From Asticcacaulis taihuensis (lineage in GTDB: Bacteria; Pseudomonadota; Alphaproteobacteria; Caulobacterales; Caulobacteraceae), in NCBI RefSeq assembly GCF_900100255.1, contig NZ_FMTS01000006.1:124001-188000 (forward strand): a stretch of 64,000 nucleotides of DNA, given 5' to 3'. The translations under genes and the position numbers were made by a program. This document shows positions 16,513 through 25,413 of the stretch, one piece after another (the stretch's first letter is position 1; each line of letters opens with the position of its first letter). The notes under the pieces were generated by a model. The model saw only the letters and a program-made list of their open reading frames with translations, did no database searches and was not told the DNA's origin.

Positions 16513-17424
16513 TCAGTGCGACAGGAGAAGGGGAATACGCGAATGTTGCAGGACATGCCGGGTCGCGCCGCCCAGCAGCGCTTCCCCCACATGTCCGCGG
16601 CCGTAGGCGCCCATCACCAGCAAGCCGGCACCCAGCCCGGCGCTTTTTTCCAGCAGCCGGGGCCCCACCCCGCCGCCTTGCGGCATATGCAGGCATTCGG
16701 GAAATATGCCGTGGCTTTCCAGATAGCCCATGACATCCGCCTGATGGCCCTGGGCCGGATATTTGCCGTCTTCCTCGGCCATGAGCACATAGACATCCTT
16801 CGCCCGCAGCAGGAAGGGCAGGGCGTCGCGCATGGCCCTGCCGGCGGAGAGGCTGCCGTCCCAGGCCAGCGCCACCGTGTCGGGGAAGCCCGTATCGGCC
16901 AAGCCCGCGTGTGAAAGCACCGCGCCGGGGGTGCGCGGTAGCAGCAGGAGGGGGCGGCCGGTCTGGTAGAGGCCGGCGCGGATCGTTTCCTGGTCGCCAT
17001 CGGCCTGATTGTTAAAGCCGGCCACGATCAGATCGACGGTCCGGCCTTCGGCGTTCAGGCATTCGGCGGGGGAGCCGATGCGCGTGCGAAACACCACCGC
17101 ATCACGGCCTTTGGCACTAGGGGGGATGTCCTCGACCTCCAGCCCCAGGCCGTTTTTCTCCGCCCATTCACGTGACAGGCGCAGCGCCTCGTCGTGCAGT
17201 TCACGGGCGTCCCGTTCCAGCACCTCGACTGCCGTGCCGCCACCGTAGGCGGCAAAACCGTAGCCACCGATGCCGAGGGTTTCCGCCGCCAGTATGGGCG
17301 GCGCGGCGATATGCAGGATGCGCAGGCGGGCACGGCATTCCTGGCGGATGGCGAAGGCCGTGCCCAGGGCGTTGAGGTCATGGCGCTCGCCGCTGAATAC
17401 GCAGAGGATGGATTTGATCGACAT
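16513..17424 (-). CDS. Universal stress protein, tandem UspA domains
   Basis: A 303-aa cytosolic protein with two UspA folds. Domain 1 (1-150) is divergent (MSIKSILCVFSGERHDLNALG); domain 2 (150-303) contains VALAWDGSLSAGRAMRDALPFL and the ATP-binding G-x2-G-x9-G motif in MGAYGRGHVGEALLGGATRHVL. GGAGG lies 6 nt before the ATG at 17424, which fixes the start against a longer frame to 17520 that would read through the FNR box. It is divergent from a second tandem USP gene. USPs of this kind are induced by anoxia through Anr/FixK in other proteobacteria. Confidence 0.92.
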   Translation of the reverse strand: MSIKSILCVFSGERHDLNALGTAFAIRQECRARLRILHIAAPPILAAETLGIGGYGFAAYGGGTAVEVLERDARELHDEALRLSREWAEKNGLGLEVEDIPPSAKGRDAVVFRTRIGSPAECLNAEGRTVDLIVAGFNNQADGDQETIRAGLYQTGRPLLLLPRTPGAVLSHAGLADTGFPDTVALAWDGSLSAGRAMRDALPFLLRAKDVYVLMAEEDGKYPAQGHQADVMGYLESHGIFPECLHMPQGGGVGPRLLEKSAGLGAGLLVMGAYGRGHVGEALLGGATRHVLQHSRIPLLLSH

Positions 17425-17499
17425 GTCTGGCCTCCGAAGCGGTCCTCCTTGCGGGAGGTATATTTTACGAGACCATAGGGTGCGCCGCATCAATTGACT

Positions 17500-17513
17500 T
17501 TGATCGCAGTCAA
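17500..17513. promoter_or_regulatory. FNR/FixK box between two divergent USP genes
   Basis: TTGAT-CGCA-GTCAA, one base from a perfect palindrome. A -41.5 placement predicts leaders of about 23 nt (plus strand) and 41 nt (minus strand), so one site could serve both genes. Confidence 0.8.
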
Positions 17514-17570
17514 ATACCATGACGGCCCGCGATCCTAGAGTGTCGGGACATCCGATCAGGAGGCTGTCCC

Positions 17571-18485
17571 ATGCCGATCAAATCGATACTTTGCGCCTAT
17601 GGCGGTGTCGCCTTTGAGCAGAACGCCCTCGATACCACCCTGTCCCTGGCCGGCTTCTTCCAGGCCGAAGCGCGGTTCCTGCACATATCCGTGCCGCTCA
17701 ATGTCTATCCCGAGCTCTATGGCATCACGCTTTATGGCCAGGCGGTATCCGGGGATGTCGGCGTGCTGGACTCCATCGCCGAAGCCAATGAAGAGCAGAG
17801 GAAAATCGCTCAGACGGCAGTCATCAGCGCTGCGAGGGCGCACGGTGTCGCCTTCAGCCGCAAGGACTGCCTGGGCACGACGACCGGCACCGCCATGGCC
17901 GTCTTCTGCCCGGTGACCGCCCGCCTGAAAGACTGCCTGCCGCAAGCCGGGCGCCTGGCCGACCTGATCGTCATTCCCCGCGAGCGGGCGAATGCGGTGA
18001 CGGATCTCGAAGCCGTGCTGTGCGGCCTGTTCGATACCGGGCGGCCGGTCCTGGTCGTTCCCTTCACCGATACGGCATCTGCCGTGCCAACCGCAAAGAG
18101 CCCGTTTGTGACCGGAAAGGCAGCCATCGCCTGGGACGGCAGCCTGCCGGCGGCGCGCGCCCTTTATAATGCCCTGCCCTTCCTGCGCCGGGCCAAACAG
18201 ATCGAGGTCATCTGCGTCCGCCACGCCCATGCCGACGCTGAAGCGGACTATCATGGCGACCTGTCGCACTGGCTGGACCTGCACGAACTGCCGGCCCATA
18301 TCCATCGCATTGACCGCGAGGCGACCACCGTGGGCGCCGCCATCCTTGACCGGGCCGAAACCTTTGAAGCGGAATGGCTGGTCATGGGCGCCTATGGCCA
18401 CAGCCATGTCGGGGAAATGATTCTGGGCGGCGCCACCAACTATGTCCTGAAACACAGCCGGATGCCGCTCCTGCTGTCACACTGA
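17571..18485 (+). CDS. Universal stress protein, tandem UspA domains
   Basis: A 304-aa paralogue of the divergent USP gene, with the same layout: MPIKSILCAYGGVAFEQNALD at the start of domain 1, AIAWDGSLPAARALYNALPFL opening domain 2, and the nucleotide-binding MGAYGHSHVGEMILGGATNYVLKHS. AGGAGG precedes the ATG. It is convergent with the quinone reductase gene (1 nt between the stops). The two tandem USPs presumably arose by duplication and inversion around the shared FNR-type box; an anoxia-survival role follows from context. Confidence 0.92.
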   Translation: MPIKSILCAYGGVAFEQNALDTTLSLAGFFQAEARFLHISVPLNVYPELYGITLYGQAVSGDVGVLDSIAEANEEQRKIAQTAVISAARAHGVAFSRKDCLGTTTGTAMAVFCPVTARLKDCLPQAGRLADLIVIPRERANAVTDLEAVLCGLFDTGRPVLVVPFTDTASAVPTAKSPFVTGKAAIAWDGSLPAARALYNALPFLRRAKQIEVICVRHAHADAEADYHGDLSHWLDLHELPAHIHRIDREATTVGAAILDRAETFEAEWLVMGAYGHSHVGEMILGGATNYVLKHSRMPLLLSH

Positions 18486-18486
18486 G

Positions 18487-19089
18487 TCAGAGCGCTTTAC
18501 CGCCCAGGTTGCGCACCCGCGCCAGGTGCCTTTCCCGCGTCGCCTGGCCCTGTTCGACCATGCCGAGATAGGTGGCGCGCACCGGACTGAAGCCGCAAAA
18601 TGACAGCAGGCTGCGGAACGCCTTGCCGCCGTGCGCCCGGAAAACGATCTCGTAAAAAGCCTGCGGCATACCCATGGTCTGGATCAGCCTTGCCGACCGC
18701 CCGCGCAGCAGCGCTGCCTGCATCGGATTTTTGGCCTTCACATTATAGGCGAAGCCGGGCGTGAAGGCGCGCTCGCAGAAGCCTTTCACAAGCGCCGGTA
18801 TGCCGAATTGCCACATCGGATAGATGAAGACCACATGCTGGGCCCAGGTAATCTGCGCCTGCACCGCCGCGATATCGGGCTCCGCCGGCTGAACACCTTG
18901 ATAGCCCTCGTGCAGGATCGGATCGAACGCCAAGTCGGCGAGGCGCACCGTATGGACCACATGACCGGCCTCGATCGCCCCATCGTGATAAGCCTGCGCC
19001 AGGGCCGAGCTGAAGCTGCTGCGCTGCCGGGCCGGGTTGCCGTTGATGATAAGGATGCGCCGGCCTGTGCTGTCGCCACCCCCGGACAT
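18487..19089 (-). CDS. NAD(P)H-quinone oxidoreductase, flavodoxin fold
   Basis: A 200-aa flavodoxin-like flavoprotein of the NQO1/KefF/MdaB family, which reduces quinones by two electrons using NAD(P)H. Seen: the N-terminal RILIINGNPARQRSSFSSALAQAY phosphate-binding loop, the conserved VVFIYPMWQFGIPALVKGFCERAFTPGFAY block and a C-terminal GFSPVRATYLGMVE. An alternative GTG lies one codon upstream at 19092; either start overlaps the stop of the cytochrome c gene, indicating one operon driven from the box at 19534. It probably acts as an electron sink from NADH to quinones. Confidence 0.88.
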   Translation of the reverse strand: MSGGGDSTGRRILIINGNPARQRSSFSSALAQAYHDGAIEAGHVVHTVRLADLAFDPILHEGYQGVQPAEPDIAAVQAQITWAQHVVFIYPMWQFGIPALVKGFCERAFTPGFAYNVKAKNPMQAALLRGRSARLIQTMGMPQAFYEIVFRAHGGKAFRSLLSFCGFSPVRATYLGMVEQGQATRERHLARVRNLGGKAL

Positions 19090-19481
19090 CACGGCTTCTC
19101 GTGCAGCGTCTTGAGATAGGCGATGACGCCGGCCCGTTGTTTCGCATTTGGAATCATGTAGGGCATCCCCGTTCCGGGACGGACATGGCTGGGATTGGTC
19201 AGGAATTTGTTGAGTGCGGCAGGTGTCCAGGTATCGCCACGGTCATAGGCGTCCCGCAGGGCCGGCGTGTAGAGAAAACCTTCGACCGAACCGACGCGGC
19301 GGCCCACCACGCCGAAAAGAGCGGGGCCAATATCATTGACCATGTGCTGGCTGTTATCGTGGCACAGGCTGCACTTGCTGGCATAGATCTGTGCCCCCAA
19401 AGCCACCTGAGTGGTCTTGCCGAAAGCGGGTGTGGTCACGCAAATCACGGCCAAAGCTGCAAGTGTCAGAAATCGGGTCAT
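19089..19481 (-). CDS. Periplasmic c-type cytochrome, class I
   Basis: A 130-aa protein with a Sec signal peptide (MTRFLTLAALAVICVTTPAFG), one heme-attachment site CSLCH near residue 37 and a distal Met ligand in GTGMPYM near residue 107. It looks like a single-heme cytochrome c of the c550 type that carries electrons in the periplasm. It is the first gene of a two-gene operon with the quinone reductase and is divergent from the SDR gene. The FNR-type box predicts an 18-nt leader. The electron partner is not evident; no oxidase gene is in the window. Confidence 0.92.
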   Translation of the reverse strand: MTRFLTLAALAVICVTTPAFGKTTQVALGAQIYASKCSLCHDNSQHMVNDIGPALFGVVGRRVGSVEGFLYTPALRDAYDRGDTWTPAALNKFLTNPSHVRPGTGMPYMIPNAKQRAGVIAYLKTLHEKP

Positions 19482-19533
19482 GGTATCCTCCGGTCATACC
19501 TCGCCATCCATAACAGGAAATTCGCCAGGCGGT

Positions 19534-19547
19534 TTGACGCCGGTCAA
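19534..19547. promoter_or_regulatory. FNR/FixK box between cytochrome c and SDR genes
   Basis: TTGAC-GCCG-GTCAA, a perfect palindromic variant. A -41.5 placement gives leaders of about 21 nt (plus) and 18 nt (minus), consistent with control of both operons. Confidence 0.75.
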
Positions 19548-19602
19548 ATCAGCGGCGCTGCGGCCTCTCTATGGTATGGGGGTAATCACCGGAGGCATTG
19601 CC

Positions 19603-20370
19603 ATGGACAGGGTAAGGAACAAGGTCGTCATCGTCACCGGCGGCGCCAAGGGCATAGGCCGGTCGGCCTGTCACCTACTGGCGCGCGAAGGCGCCAGGGT
19701 CGCTGTCGTCGACATGGACCCGGCCGGCGAAGCAGTGGCCGCCGAAATCCGCGCCGGCGGCGGCGAGGCCTGGTTCTGGCCGCTCAATACCCTGAACGAG
19801 GCTGATGTCGCCCGCGTCTTCGCCGAGGCGGCGCATCGCTTCGGCGGCATCGACGCCCTGGTCAATAATGCCGGCATCGCCGGGGTCAACAAGCCGACCC
19901 ACGAATTGAGCGAGGCCGAGTGGGACGCGGTGATGGATGTCAATGTCAAGGGTGTCTTCTTCTGCACCAAGCACGCCATCCCTTACCTGCGCACGGCCGG
20001 CGGTGGTTCGATCATCAACCTGTCCTCGATTTACGGCCTGATCGGCGCGCCCGACAATCCGCCCTATCATGCCTCCAAGGGGGCGGTCCGGCTGATGACC
20101 AAGACCGACGCCATGCTGTATGCGGGCGATCATATCCGCGTCAATTCCATCCATCCCGGCTATATCTGGACGCCGATGGTCGAGGCCGTGGCGGCGCAGG
20201 ACCCGGAAGGCATCGATCATTTCAAGGCCGCCATCAGCCAGTTGCACCCGCTTGGCGTCCTGGGCGAACCGGATGATATCGGCTGGGCGATTGTCTACCT
20301 GGTGTCTGACGAGGCCAAATTCCTCACCGGCTCGGAGCTGGTGATAGATGGCGGCTATACGGCGCGGTGA
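19603..20370 (+). CDS. Short-chain dehydrogenase/reductase
   Basis: A 255-aa NAD(P)-dependent oxidoreductase of the classical SDR family. Cofactor motif TGGAKGIG (residues 12-19), NNAG at about 88-91, catalytic Ser in SSIYG and YHASK (Tyr/Lys) at about 155-160. GGAGG lies before the ATG at 19603; the frame upstream would cross the FNR-type box. The last 30 residues (FLTGSELVIDGGYTAR) are typical of FabG-like and cyclopentanol or 3-oxoacyl reductases. The zinc ADH gene follows by 9 nt, so both are probably one operon interconverting carbonyls and alcohols under low oxygen. The substrate is unknown. Confidence 0.9.
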   Translation: MDRVRNKVVIVTGGAKGIGRSACHLLAREGARVAVVDMDPAGEAVAAEIRAGGGEAWFWPLNTLNEADVARVFAEAAHRFGGIDALVNNAGIAGVNKPTHELSEAEWDAVMDVNVKGVFFCTKHAIPYLRTAGGGSIINLSSIYGLIGAPDNPPYHASKGAVRLMTKTDAMLYAGDHIRVNSIHPGYIWTPMVEAVAAQDPEGIDHFKAAISQLHPLGVLGEPDDIGWAIVYLVSDEAKFLTGSELVIDGGYTAR

Positions 20371-20379
20371 CATCTGATT

Positions 20380-21441
20380 ATGCGCGCCATGCAGATTTCA
20401 CGGACCGGTCCCCTGCATGAGCGGTCGCTGGAGCCGGTGGATATCCCCGTTCCGGCGCCCGGTCCCGGCGAGGTGCGCCTGCGCGTCCTGGTCTGCGGCG
20501 TCTGCCATACCGAACTGGATGAGATCGAGGGCCGAGCCATACCGCCGCACCTGCCGGTCATTCCGGGCCATCAGGTGATCGGCCGCATCGATGCCGTTGG
20601 CGAGGGTGTCGAGGGCCTGTCCGTCGGTGATCGGGTCGGGGTCGCCTGGATATTCCACGCTTGTGGCCAGTGCCGCCATTGCCTTGATGGCGAGGAAAAC
20701 CTGTGCGCCGGTTTCCGGGCCACCGGCCGCGACGTCAATGGCGGCTATGCCGAGAAAATGATTGTCTCTGCCGATTTCGTCCATGCCATCCCGGAATCCT
20801 TCAGCGATGCCGAGGCCGCCCCTTTGCTTTGCGCCGGCGCCGTCGGTTTCCGTGCCCTGCGGCTGACGGGCCTGCTGGATGGCGAACAGGATGGGGCGAC
20901 GCTTGGTTTCAGCGGCTTCGGCGCATCGGCGCATCTGGTGTTGCAACTGGCCCGCCAGCGCCTGCCCGCCTGCCGCTTTTATGTCTTTGCCCGCAGTGCT
21001 GATGAACGCGCCTTCGCCTTGAACCTCGGCGCCGACTGGGCCGGCGGCTTCGATGAGGCGCCGCCGCGGCTGCTGGATGCCATAATCGACACCACGCCCG
21101 CCTGGCGGCCCATCGTCTCCGTCCTGCGCCACCTCGTGCCCGGCGGCCGGCTGGTCATCAATGCCATCCGCAAGGAAGACACCGACAAGGCGGCCCTGCT
21201 GGAGCTCGACTATGCCCGCGACCTGTGGCTGGAGAAACAGGTCCGCACCGTCGCCAATGTCACCCGCGAAGATGTCCGCGAATGCCTGCTGTGGGCAGCC
21301 GAGGCCGATCTCCATCCGCAGGTGGAAGTCTACGACCTGGCGGAGGCCAATCAGGCTCTGCTCGATCTCAGGTCGAAGCCGGTGCGTGGTGCGAAGGTTT
21401 TGCGCGTCGCCAGCGATACCACCGCCCCGTCAGCCATTTAA
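20380..21441 (+). CDS. Zinc-binding alcohol dehydrogenase family protein
   Basis: A 353-aa medium-chain dehydrogenase. Catalytic zinc ligands are in CGVCHTELD and GHQVIGRI, and the structural zinc cluster is ACGQCRHCLDGEENLC. The coenzyme motif is altered: the usual GxGxxG is GFSGFGASAH, common in a subfamily annotated as zinc-binding ADH next to stress genes. It lies 9 nt after the SDR gene. Its last 74 nt overlap the 3' end of the convergent P-type ATPase gene, which could cause antisense interference. It plausibly reduces aldehydes to alcohols to regenerate NAD+ under low oxygen. Confidence 0.9.
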   Translation: MRAMQISRTGPLHERSLEPVDIPVPAPGPGEVRLRVLVCGVCHTELDEIEGRAIPPHLPVIPGHQVIGRIDAVGEGVEGLSVGDRVGVAWIFHACGQCRHCLDGEENLCAGFRATGRDVNGGYAEKMIVSADFVHAIPESFSDAEAAPLLCAGAVGFRALRLTGLLDGEQDGATLGFSGFGASAHLVLQLARQRLPACRFYVFARSADERAFALNLGADWAGGFDEAPPRLLDAIIDTTPAWRPIVSVLRHLVPGGRLVINAIRKEDTDKAALLELDYARDLWLEKQVRTVANVTREDVRECLLWAAEADLHPQVEVYDLAEANQALLDLRSKPVRGAKVLRVASDTTAPSAI

Positions 21442-23932
21442 GCCCTTCCAGGCCCGCCAGCATGAGCACCCCGGCGGAAAGGGCCAGGGCAGTCATCGGC
21501 CAGGACGGGGCGTCAAAGCGGAACAGGTGGCGGGCGAAAGGCAGGGCGAGGCCGAGCGTCAGCACCACCGCCACGGCGAGGAAAACCAGCACCAGGGCGC
21601 GATTGGGCCGGCGTATCGCTTCCAGGATGGACGCGGCGCGCGAACGATTGACCAGCACCAGGCTGAGGATGACCGCCACCAGCGCCATGAAGGTCACGGC
21701 GCGCACGGCGTCCACCGAAAGCCCGGCCCGGAGGGCGAAGCCCAGCATCAGGACGACCGCGCCCAGAGCGAGCCCGCCCTGGATGACGCCGCGGCTGATA
21801 AAGGCCAGGGAAAACATCGGCCGCTCCGGATCACGCGGCGGCCGGCGCATGATGTCGTCCTCCTCGGTCTCCGCCTCGAAGACGAGGGTGCAGACCGGAT
21901 CGATGATCATTTCGAGGAAGGCGATATGGACCGGCCCCAGCAGGATCGGCAGGCCAAACACCAGGGGCAGCAGGGCCAGCCCGGCGATCGGCACATGCAC
22001 GGCCAGGATGAAGGTCACCGCCTTGTGCAGGTTGTCATAGATGCGCCGCCCCAGGCGGATGGCCTTGACGATCGAACCGAAATCATCGTCGAGCAACACG
22101 ATCGCTGAGGCTTCGCGCGCCACGTCCGTGCCGCGCTGGCCCATGGCAATGCCGATATGCGCCGCCTTGAGCGTGGGGGCATCATTGACGCCGTCACCGG
22201 TCATGGCCACCACCTCGCCTTTTGCCTTGAGGGCCTCGACGATACGCAGTTTCTGCTGCGGCATGATGCGCGCGAAGACGGTGGTGGCCTCGATGCGGCG
22301 GGCGAGGTCTGCGTCATCCATCGTCGCCAGTTCATCGCCGGTCATTATCTCATTGGCGTCGATCCCGGCCTGGGTGGCGATGGCGCGCGCCGTTACCGGA
22401 TAATCGCCGGTGATCATGACGACGCGGATTCCGGCCGTCCGGCATTCGGCTACCGCCGCCGGCACGGCCGCCCTCAGGGTATCGGCCAGGCCGACCAGGC
22501 CCAGAAATTCAAACGCGAAGCCGTGCTGGTCCTCGGGCAATGCGGGCCGGGCCGCCGTCGCTCGCGCCACCCCCAGCACCCGCAAGCCTTCCGCCGCCAT
22601 GGCGTCGGCATCGCCCGCGAGCCGGGCGCGGCTTGCCGCATCGAGCCCGCACAGCCCGGCGATGGCCTCCGGCGCCCCCTTGCCCGCCACCACCAGCTCG
22701 TCGTCATCCGCCGTCTGCCAGACATTGGACATGGCCAGCAGGTCGGGATGCAGGCCGAAGGCCCGGACCAGTTGCCACTGATGGACGGCTCCGTCGGGCT
22801 GAAAGGCGTGCAGGGCCTTTTCCATCGGGTCGAACGGCTCGCGCGCGCTGGCCAGGATGCTGAACCGCGCCAGATCGTGGAAAGCATCCGGCAGGGCCTC
22901 GTCGGACGCCCGGTAAACCTGGCCGTCGGGCCGGCGCAGTTCGGCCACCCGCATGATATTTTCTGTCAGGGTGCCGGTCTTGTCGGTGCAGAGCACCGTG
23001 GCCGCGCCAAGGGTCTCAATCGCCGCCGCCCGCCGGGTCAGCACCCTGGCGCGGGAGATGCGCCATGCCCCCATGGCCATGAAGATGGTGACGACGACCG
23101 GAAATTCCTCCGGCAGCATCGACATGCCGACGGCGATCCCCGCCAGCAGCGCCTCCAGCCAGGTGCCGCGATAAAGACCATAAAGGATCATCACCAGCAG
23201 GCTGATAACCCCGCCGCCGATGGCGAAGACACGGACCAGCCGGCCCATTTCGCGCTTGAGGCGCGGCGGCTCGGTGATCAGTTCGCCGAGGCTCTGGCCG
23301 ATGCGTCCGATCTGGCTGCGCGGCCCGGTGGCGATTACCTCGGCGAGGCCCGAACCGCGCACCACCATCGTGCCGGAAAAGACGTAAGGGCGGTCATCGC
23401 CGCCCGGCAACGCCGCCTCTTCCGCCACGGTGACAGCCGCCACCTTGCGAACCGGCACCGACTCGCCGGTCAGCAGGGATTCGTCGGTTTGCAGGCTTTG
23501 GCACTCGATCACGCGGCCATCGGCCGGCACCCGGTCGCCTTCGCTGAGCACCAGCAGGTCGCCGGCCACCACCTCGCGCCCGGCGATACGCTCGCGCTGA
23601 CCATCGCGGATGACCAGGGCGCGCGGACTGGTGAGGTCGCGCAGGGCCTCCAGCACCCGCTCGGTGCGCGCCTCCTGCACCACGGTGATCACCACTGAAA
23701 ACAGGGCGAGAACCATCAGTATGACGGCTTCGCTCAGGTCACCGAGGACGAGATAGATTACCCCGCCTGCGATCAGCAGGGCCAGCATGGGCTCGCGGAT
23801 TACCTCCAGCGCGATCCGCAACGGGGTGCGCTTCGCCTGGCGCGGCAGTTCGTTGGCGCCGTCACGGGCAAGACGAACGCTGGCCTCTTCCGCACTCAGG
23901 CCGGTTGAAAGGCTCTGCGAGGGTCCGGACAT
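21368..23932 (-). CDS. P-type cation-translocating ATPase, type II (Ca2+-ATPase-like)
   Basis: An 854-aa integral membrane pump. Order: N-terminal actuator region (LSAEEASVRLARDGANELP), TM1-2, TGES in the A domain (LLTGESVPVRK), TM3-4 with the ion-site motif PEEFP (Ca2+-ATPases usually PEGLP), the phosphorylation site DKTGT, nucleotide-binding KGAPEAI, the hinge TGDGVNDAPTLKAAHIGIAMG, then TM5-10. AAGGAGAG precedes the ATG at 23932. Its ion cannot be fixed from sequence; the PEEFPV variant suggests Ca2+ or Mg2+-type transport but is unconfirmed. It lies divergent from the BON/Hsp20 genes across two FNR-like boxes. Confidence 0.9.
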   Translation of the reverse strand: MSGPSQSLSTGLSAEEASVRLARDGANELPRQAKRTPLRIALEVIREPMLALLIAGGVIYLVLGDLSEAVILMVLALFSVVITVVQEARTERVLEALRDLTSPRALVIRDGQRERIAGREVVAGDLLVLSEGDRVPADGRVIECQSLQTDESLLTGESVPVRKVAAVTVAEEAALPGGDDRPYVFSGTMVVRGSGLAEVIATGPRSQIGRIGQSLGELITEPPRLKREMGRLVRVFAIGGGVISLLVMILYGLYRGTWLEALLAGIAVGMSMLPEEFPVVVTIFMAMGAWRISRARVLTRRAAAIETLGAATVLCTDKTGTLTENIMRVAELRRPDGQVYRASDEALPDAFHDLARFSILASAREPFDPMEKALHAFQPDGAVHQWQLVRAFGLHPDLLAMSNVWQTADDDELVVAGKGAPEAIAGLCGLDAASRARLAGDADAMAAEGLRVLGVARATAARPALPEDQHGFAFEFLGLVGLADTLRAAVPAAVAECRTAGIRVVMITGDYPVTARAIATQAGIDANEIMTGDELATMDDADLARRIEATTVFARIMPQQKLRIVEALKAKGEVVAMTGDGVNDAPTLKAAHIGIAMGQRGTDVAREASAIVLLDDDFGSIVKAIRLGRRIYDNLHKAVTFILAVHVPIAGLALLPLVFGLPILLGPVHIAFLEMIIDPVCTLVFEAETEEDDIMRRPPRDPERPMFSLAFISRGVIQGGLALGAVVLMLGFALRAGLSVDAVRAVTFMALVAVILSLVLVNRSRAASILEAIRRPNRALVLVFLAVAVVLTLGLALPFARHLFRFDAPSWPMTALALSAGVLMLAGLEGLKWLTGRWYRWRRAKPSHHAPAST

Positions 23933-23971
23933 GATCTCTCCTTCCGTGTGTACGACCGGGAGACGCCCGCC

Positions 23972-24028
23972 TTGATCACGATCCAGACATTGGCGTGAAT
24001 TCCGTCGGTGGTGTTTGACAGCGGTCAA
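23972..24028. promoter_or_regulatory. Two FNR/FixK-like boxes between the P-type ATPase and BON genes
   Basis: TTGAT-CACG-ATCCA at 23972-23985 (one mismatch) and TTGAC-AGCG-GTCAA at 24015-24028. The second, at -41.5, predicts a 45-nt leader for the BON gene and a 48-nt leader for the ATPase gene. The first overlaps the predicted ATPase start and might repress. Confidence 0.65.
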
Positions 24029-24107
24029 ATGGCGGCCGCCGGGCGGCGATTAAACTGCGCGCCGAGGCCGCATGTAGCGCCCGCATCTCAGTCAACAGGA
24101 GCTAATC

Positions 24108-24755
24108 ATGAAAGACGATCAGTTGCATCAGGATGTTCTGGATGAACTTGATTTTGAACCGAGCATCAATGCCGCCCATATCGGTGTCGCTGTCGATGAC
24201 GGCATAGTCACCCTGACCGGCGAGGTCGGCAGCTTTGCCGAAAAATATAATGCCGAGCGCGCCGTCCGCCGCGTCAAGGGCGTGCATGGCATAGTCGAGC
24301 ACATCAAGGTGGTATTCCCGTCCGACAAGGTGACGGGCGACGCCGAAATCGCCGAGCGCGTCCTGGCCAGCCTGAAATGGAGCGCCCTGGTGCCGGCTGA
24401 CCGTGTCACCGTGAAGGTCGAAAATGGCTGGGTGGCGCTCAATGGCGAGCTCGACTGGCAGTTCCAGAAGTCGGCGGCCGAGGCAGCCGTGCGCCGCCTG
24501 TCGGGTATCAAGGGTATCAGCAACCTGATCAAGCTGCCGCCGCAGGTGGCCGGCACCAATGTCAAGCAGCGCATCGAGGACGCCCTGAAACGCAATGCCG
24601 AGGTCGAGGCCCAGCGCATCCAGGTCGGGGTCAACGGTTCAAAGGTGATCCTGAACGGCAGCGTCGATACCTGGCATGAACGCAATGTCGCCGAAAGCGC
24701 TGCCTGGGCTGTGCCGGGCGTCACCATGGTCGAAGATCACCTGCGTATTGCCTGA
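24108..24755 (+). CDS. BON domain protein, three BON repeats
   Basis: A 215-aa protein built almost entirely of three BON domains (about 5-75, 80-145, 150-215), each with the pattern hydrophobic-V-x-V-x(D/N)G-x-V-x-L-x-G (DGIVTLTGEV, NGWVALNGEL, GSKVILNGSV). There is no signal peptide, so it is probably cytosolic, unlike OsmY. AGGAGC precedes the ATG. BON domains bind phospholipids and occur in stress-protection proteins. It is co-transcribed with hsp20 19 nt downstream. Such proteins co-occur with USP and Hsp20 in Anr/FixK-type regulons of other proteobacteria. Confidence 0.9.
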   Translation: MKDDQLHQDVLDELDFEPSINAAHIGVAVDDGIVTLTGEVGSFAEKYNAERAVRRVKGVHGIVEHIKVVFPSDKVTGDAEIAERVLASLKWSALVPADRVTVKVENGWVALNGELDWQFQKSAAEAAVRRLSGIKGISNLIKLPPQVAGTNVKQRIEDALKRNAEVEAQRIQVGVNGSKVILNGSVDTWHERNVAESAAWAVPGVTMVEDHLRIA

Positions 24756-24774
24756 ATCTTGAAAGGAAATTGTC

Positions 24775-25290
24775 ATGTCTACTCAATCTCTTACCCCCGC
24801 CCGCAAGGAAGCCGTTTCGGTCGTCCGGGGCGATAATCCGATCCGCGGCCTGCAGAACGACGTCAACCGCCTGTTCAATGACTTCTTCGGCGACCTGTCC
24901 TTTCCCTCATGGGATAACTTCTTTGGCGACCGTTTCACCAGCGCCCTCTCAATGAAAATGCCGGCGCTCGACCTGCGCGAAAGCGACAAGGCCTATACGC
25001 TCGTGGCCGAGGTGCCAGGTATGCAGGCCAAGGATATACAGGTCTCGACCGCCGATGGCTGCATTACGCTGGCCGGAGAAAAGTCTGAATCCCACGAAAC
25101 CCGCGACAAGGACTATATCCGCCAGGAACGCAGCCACGGCAGCTTCCGGCGCGTGGTTCCCATGCCGGCCGATGCCGATATCGACAATGTCAAGGCCGAG
25201 ATGAAGAACGGCCTGCTCACCCTGACCATCGCCCGCAAGGCGGAGGACAGCACGAAGTCGCGCAAGGTCGATATCCGTGAACTGGCCTGA
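24775..25290 (+). CDS. Small heat shock protein Hsp20
   Basis: A 171-aa alpha-crystallin-domain holdase that prevents protein aggregation. The N-terminal arm (RGLQNDVNRLFNDFFGD) precedes the crystallin domain (about residues 62-160; PALDLRESDKAYTLVAEVPGM, the FRRVVPMPADADIDNVKAEMKNGLLTLTIARK block carrying the GLLT strand) and a short basic tail. Length and order fit Hsp20 family A. It is the second gene after BON and probably the last of that operon, with a strong hairpin 25 nt downstream. Confidence 0.93.
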   Translation: MSTQSLTPARKEAVSVVRGDNPIRGLQNDVNRLFNDFFGDLSFPSWDNFFGDRFTSALSMKMPALDLRESDKAYTLVAEVPGMQAKDIQVSTADGCITLAGEKSESHETRDKDYIRQERSHGSFRRVVPMPADADIDNVKAEMKNGLLTLTIARKAEDSTKSRKVDIRELA

Positions 25291-25314
25291 GAACTGGCAT
25301 TAAAGCGTATAAAG

Positions 25315-25353
25315 ATATCCGGCCGGCGCATTTATTTTGTGCCGGCCGGATAT
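25315..25353 (+). terminator. Hairpin terminator after hsp20
   Basis: A 13-bp perfect stem ATATCCGGCCGGC / GCCGGCCGGATAT with a 13-nt loop starting 25 nt after the hsp20 stop. There is no long T-run, so intrinsic termination may be partial. Confidence 0.65.
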
Positions 25354-25413
25354 TGACCTGAAGGCGGTGAGAGGGTTCCGTCAGGTCATGGCTAAATCCA
25401 ATGACTAAACCCA

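Noticed and set aside
22157-23698. 513-codon plus-strand frame over the P-type ATPase gene
   Set aside because: Antisense shadow; the opposite frame carries DKTGT, TGES and the hinge motifs.
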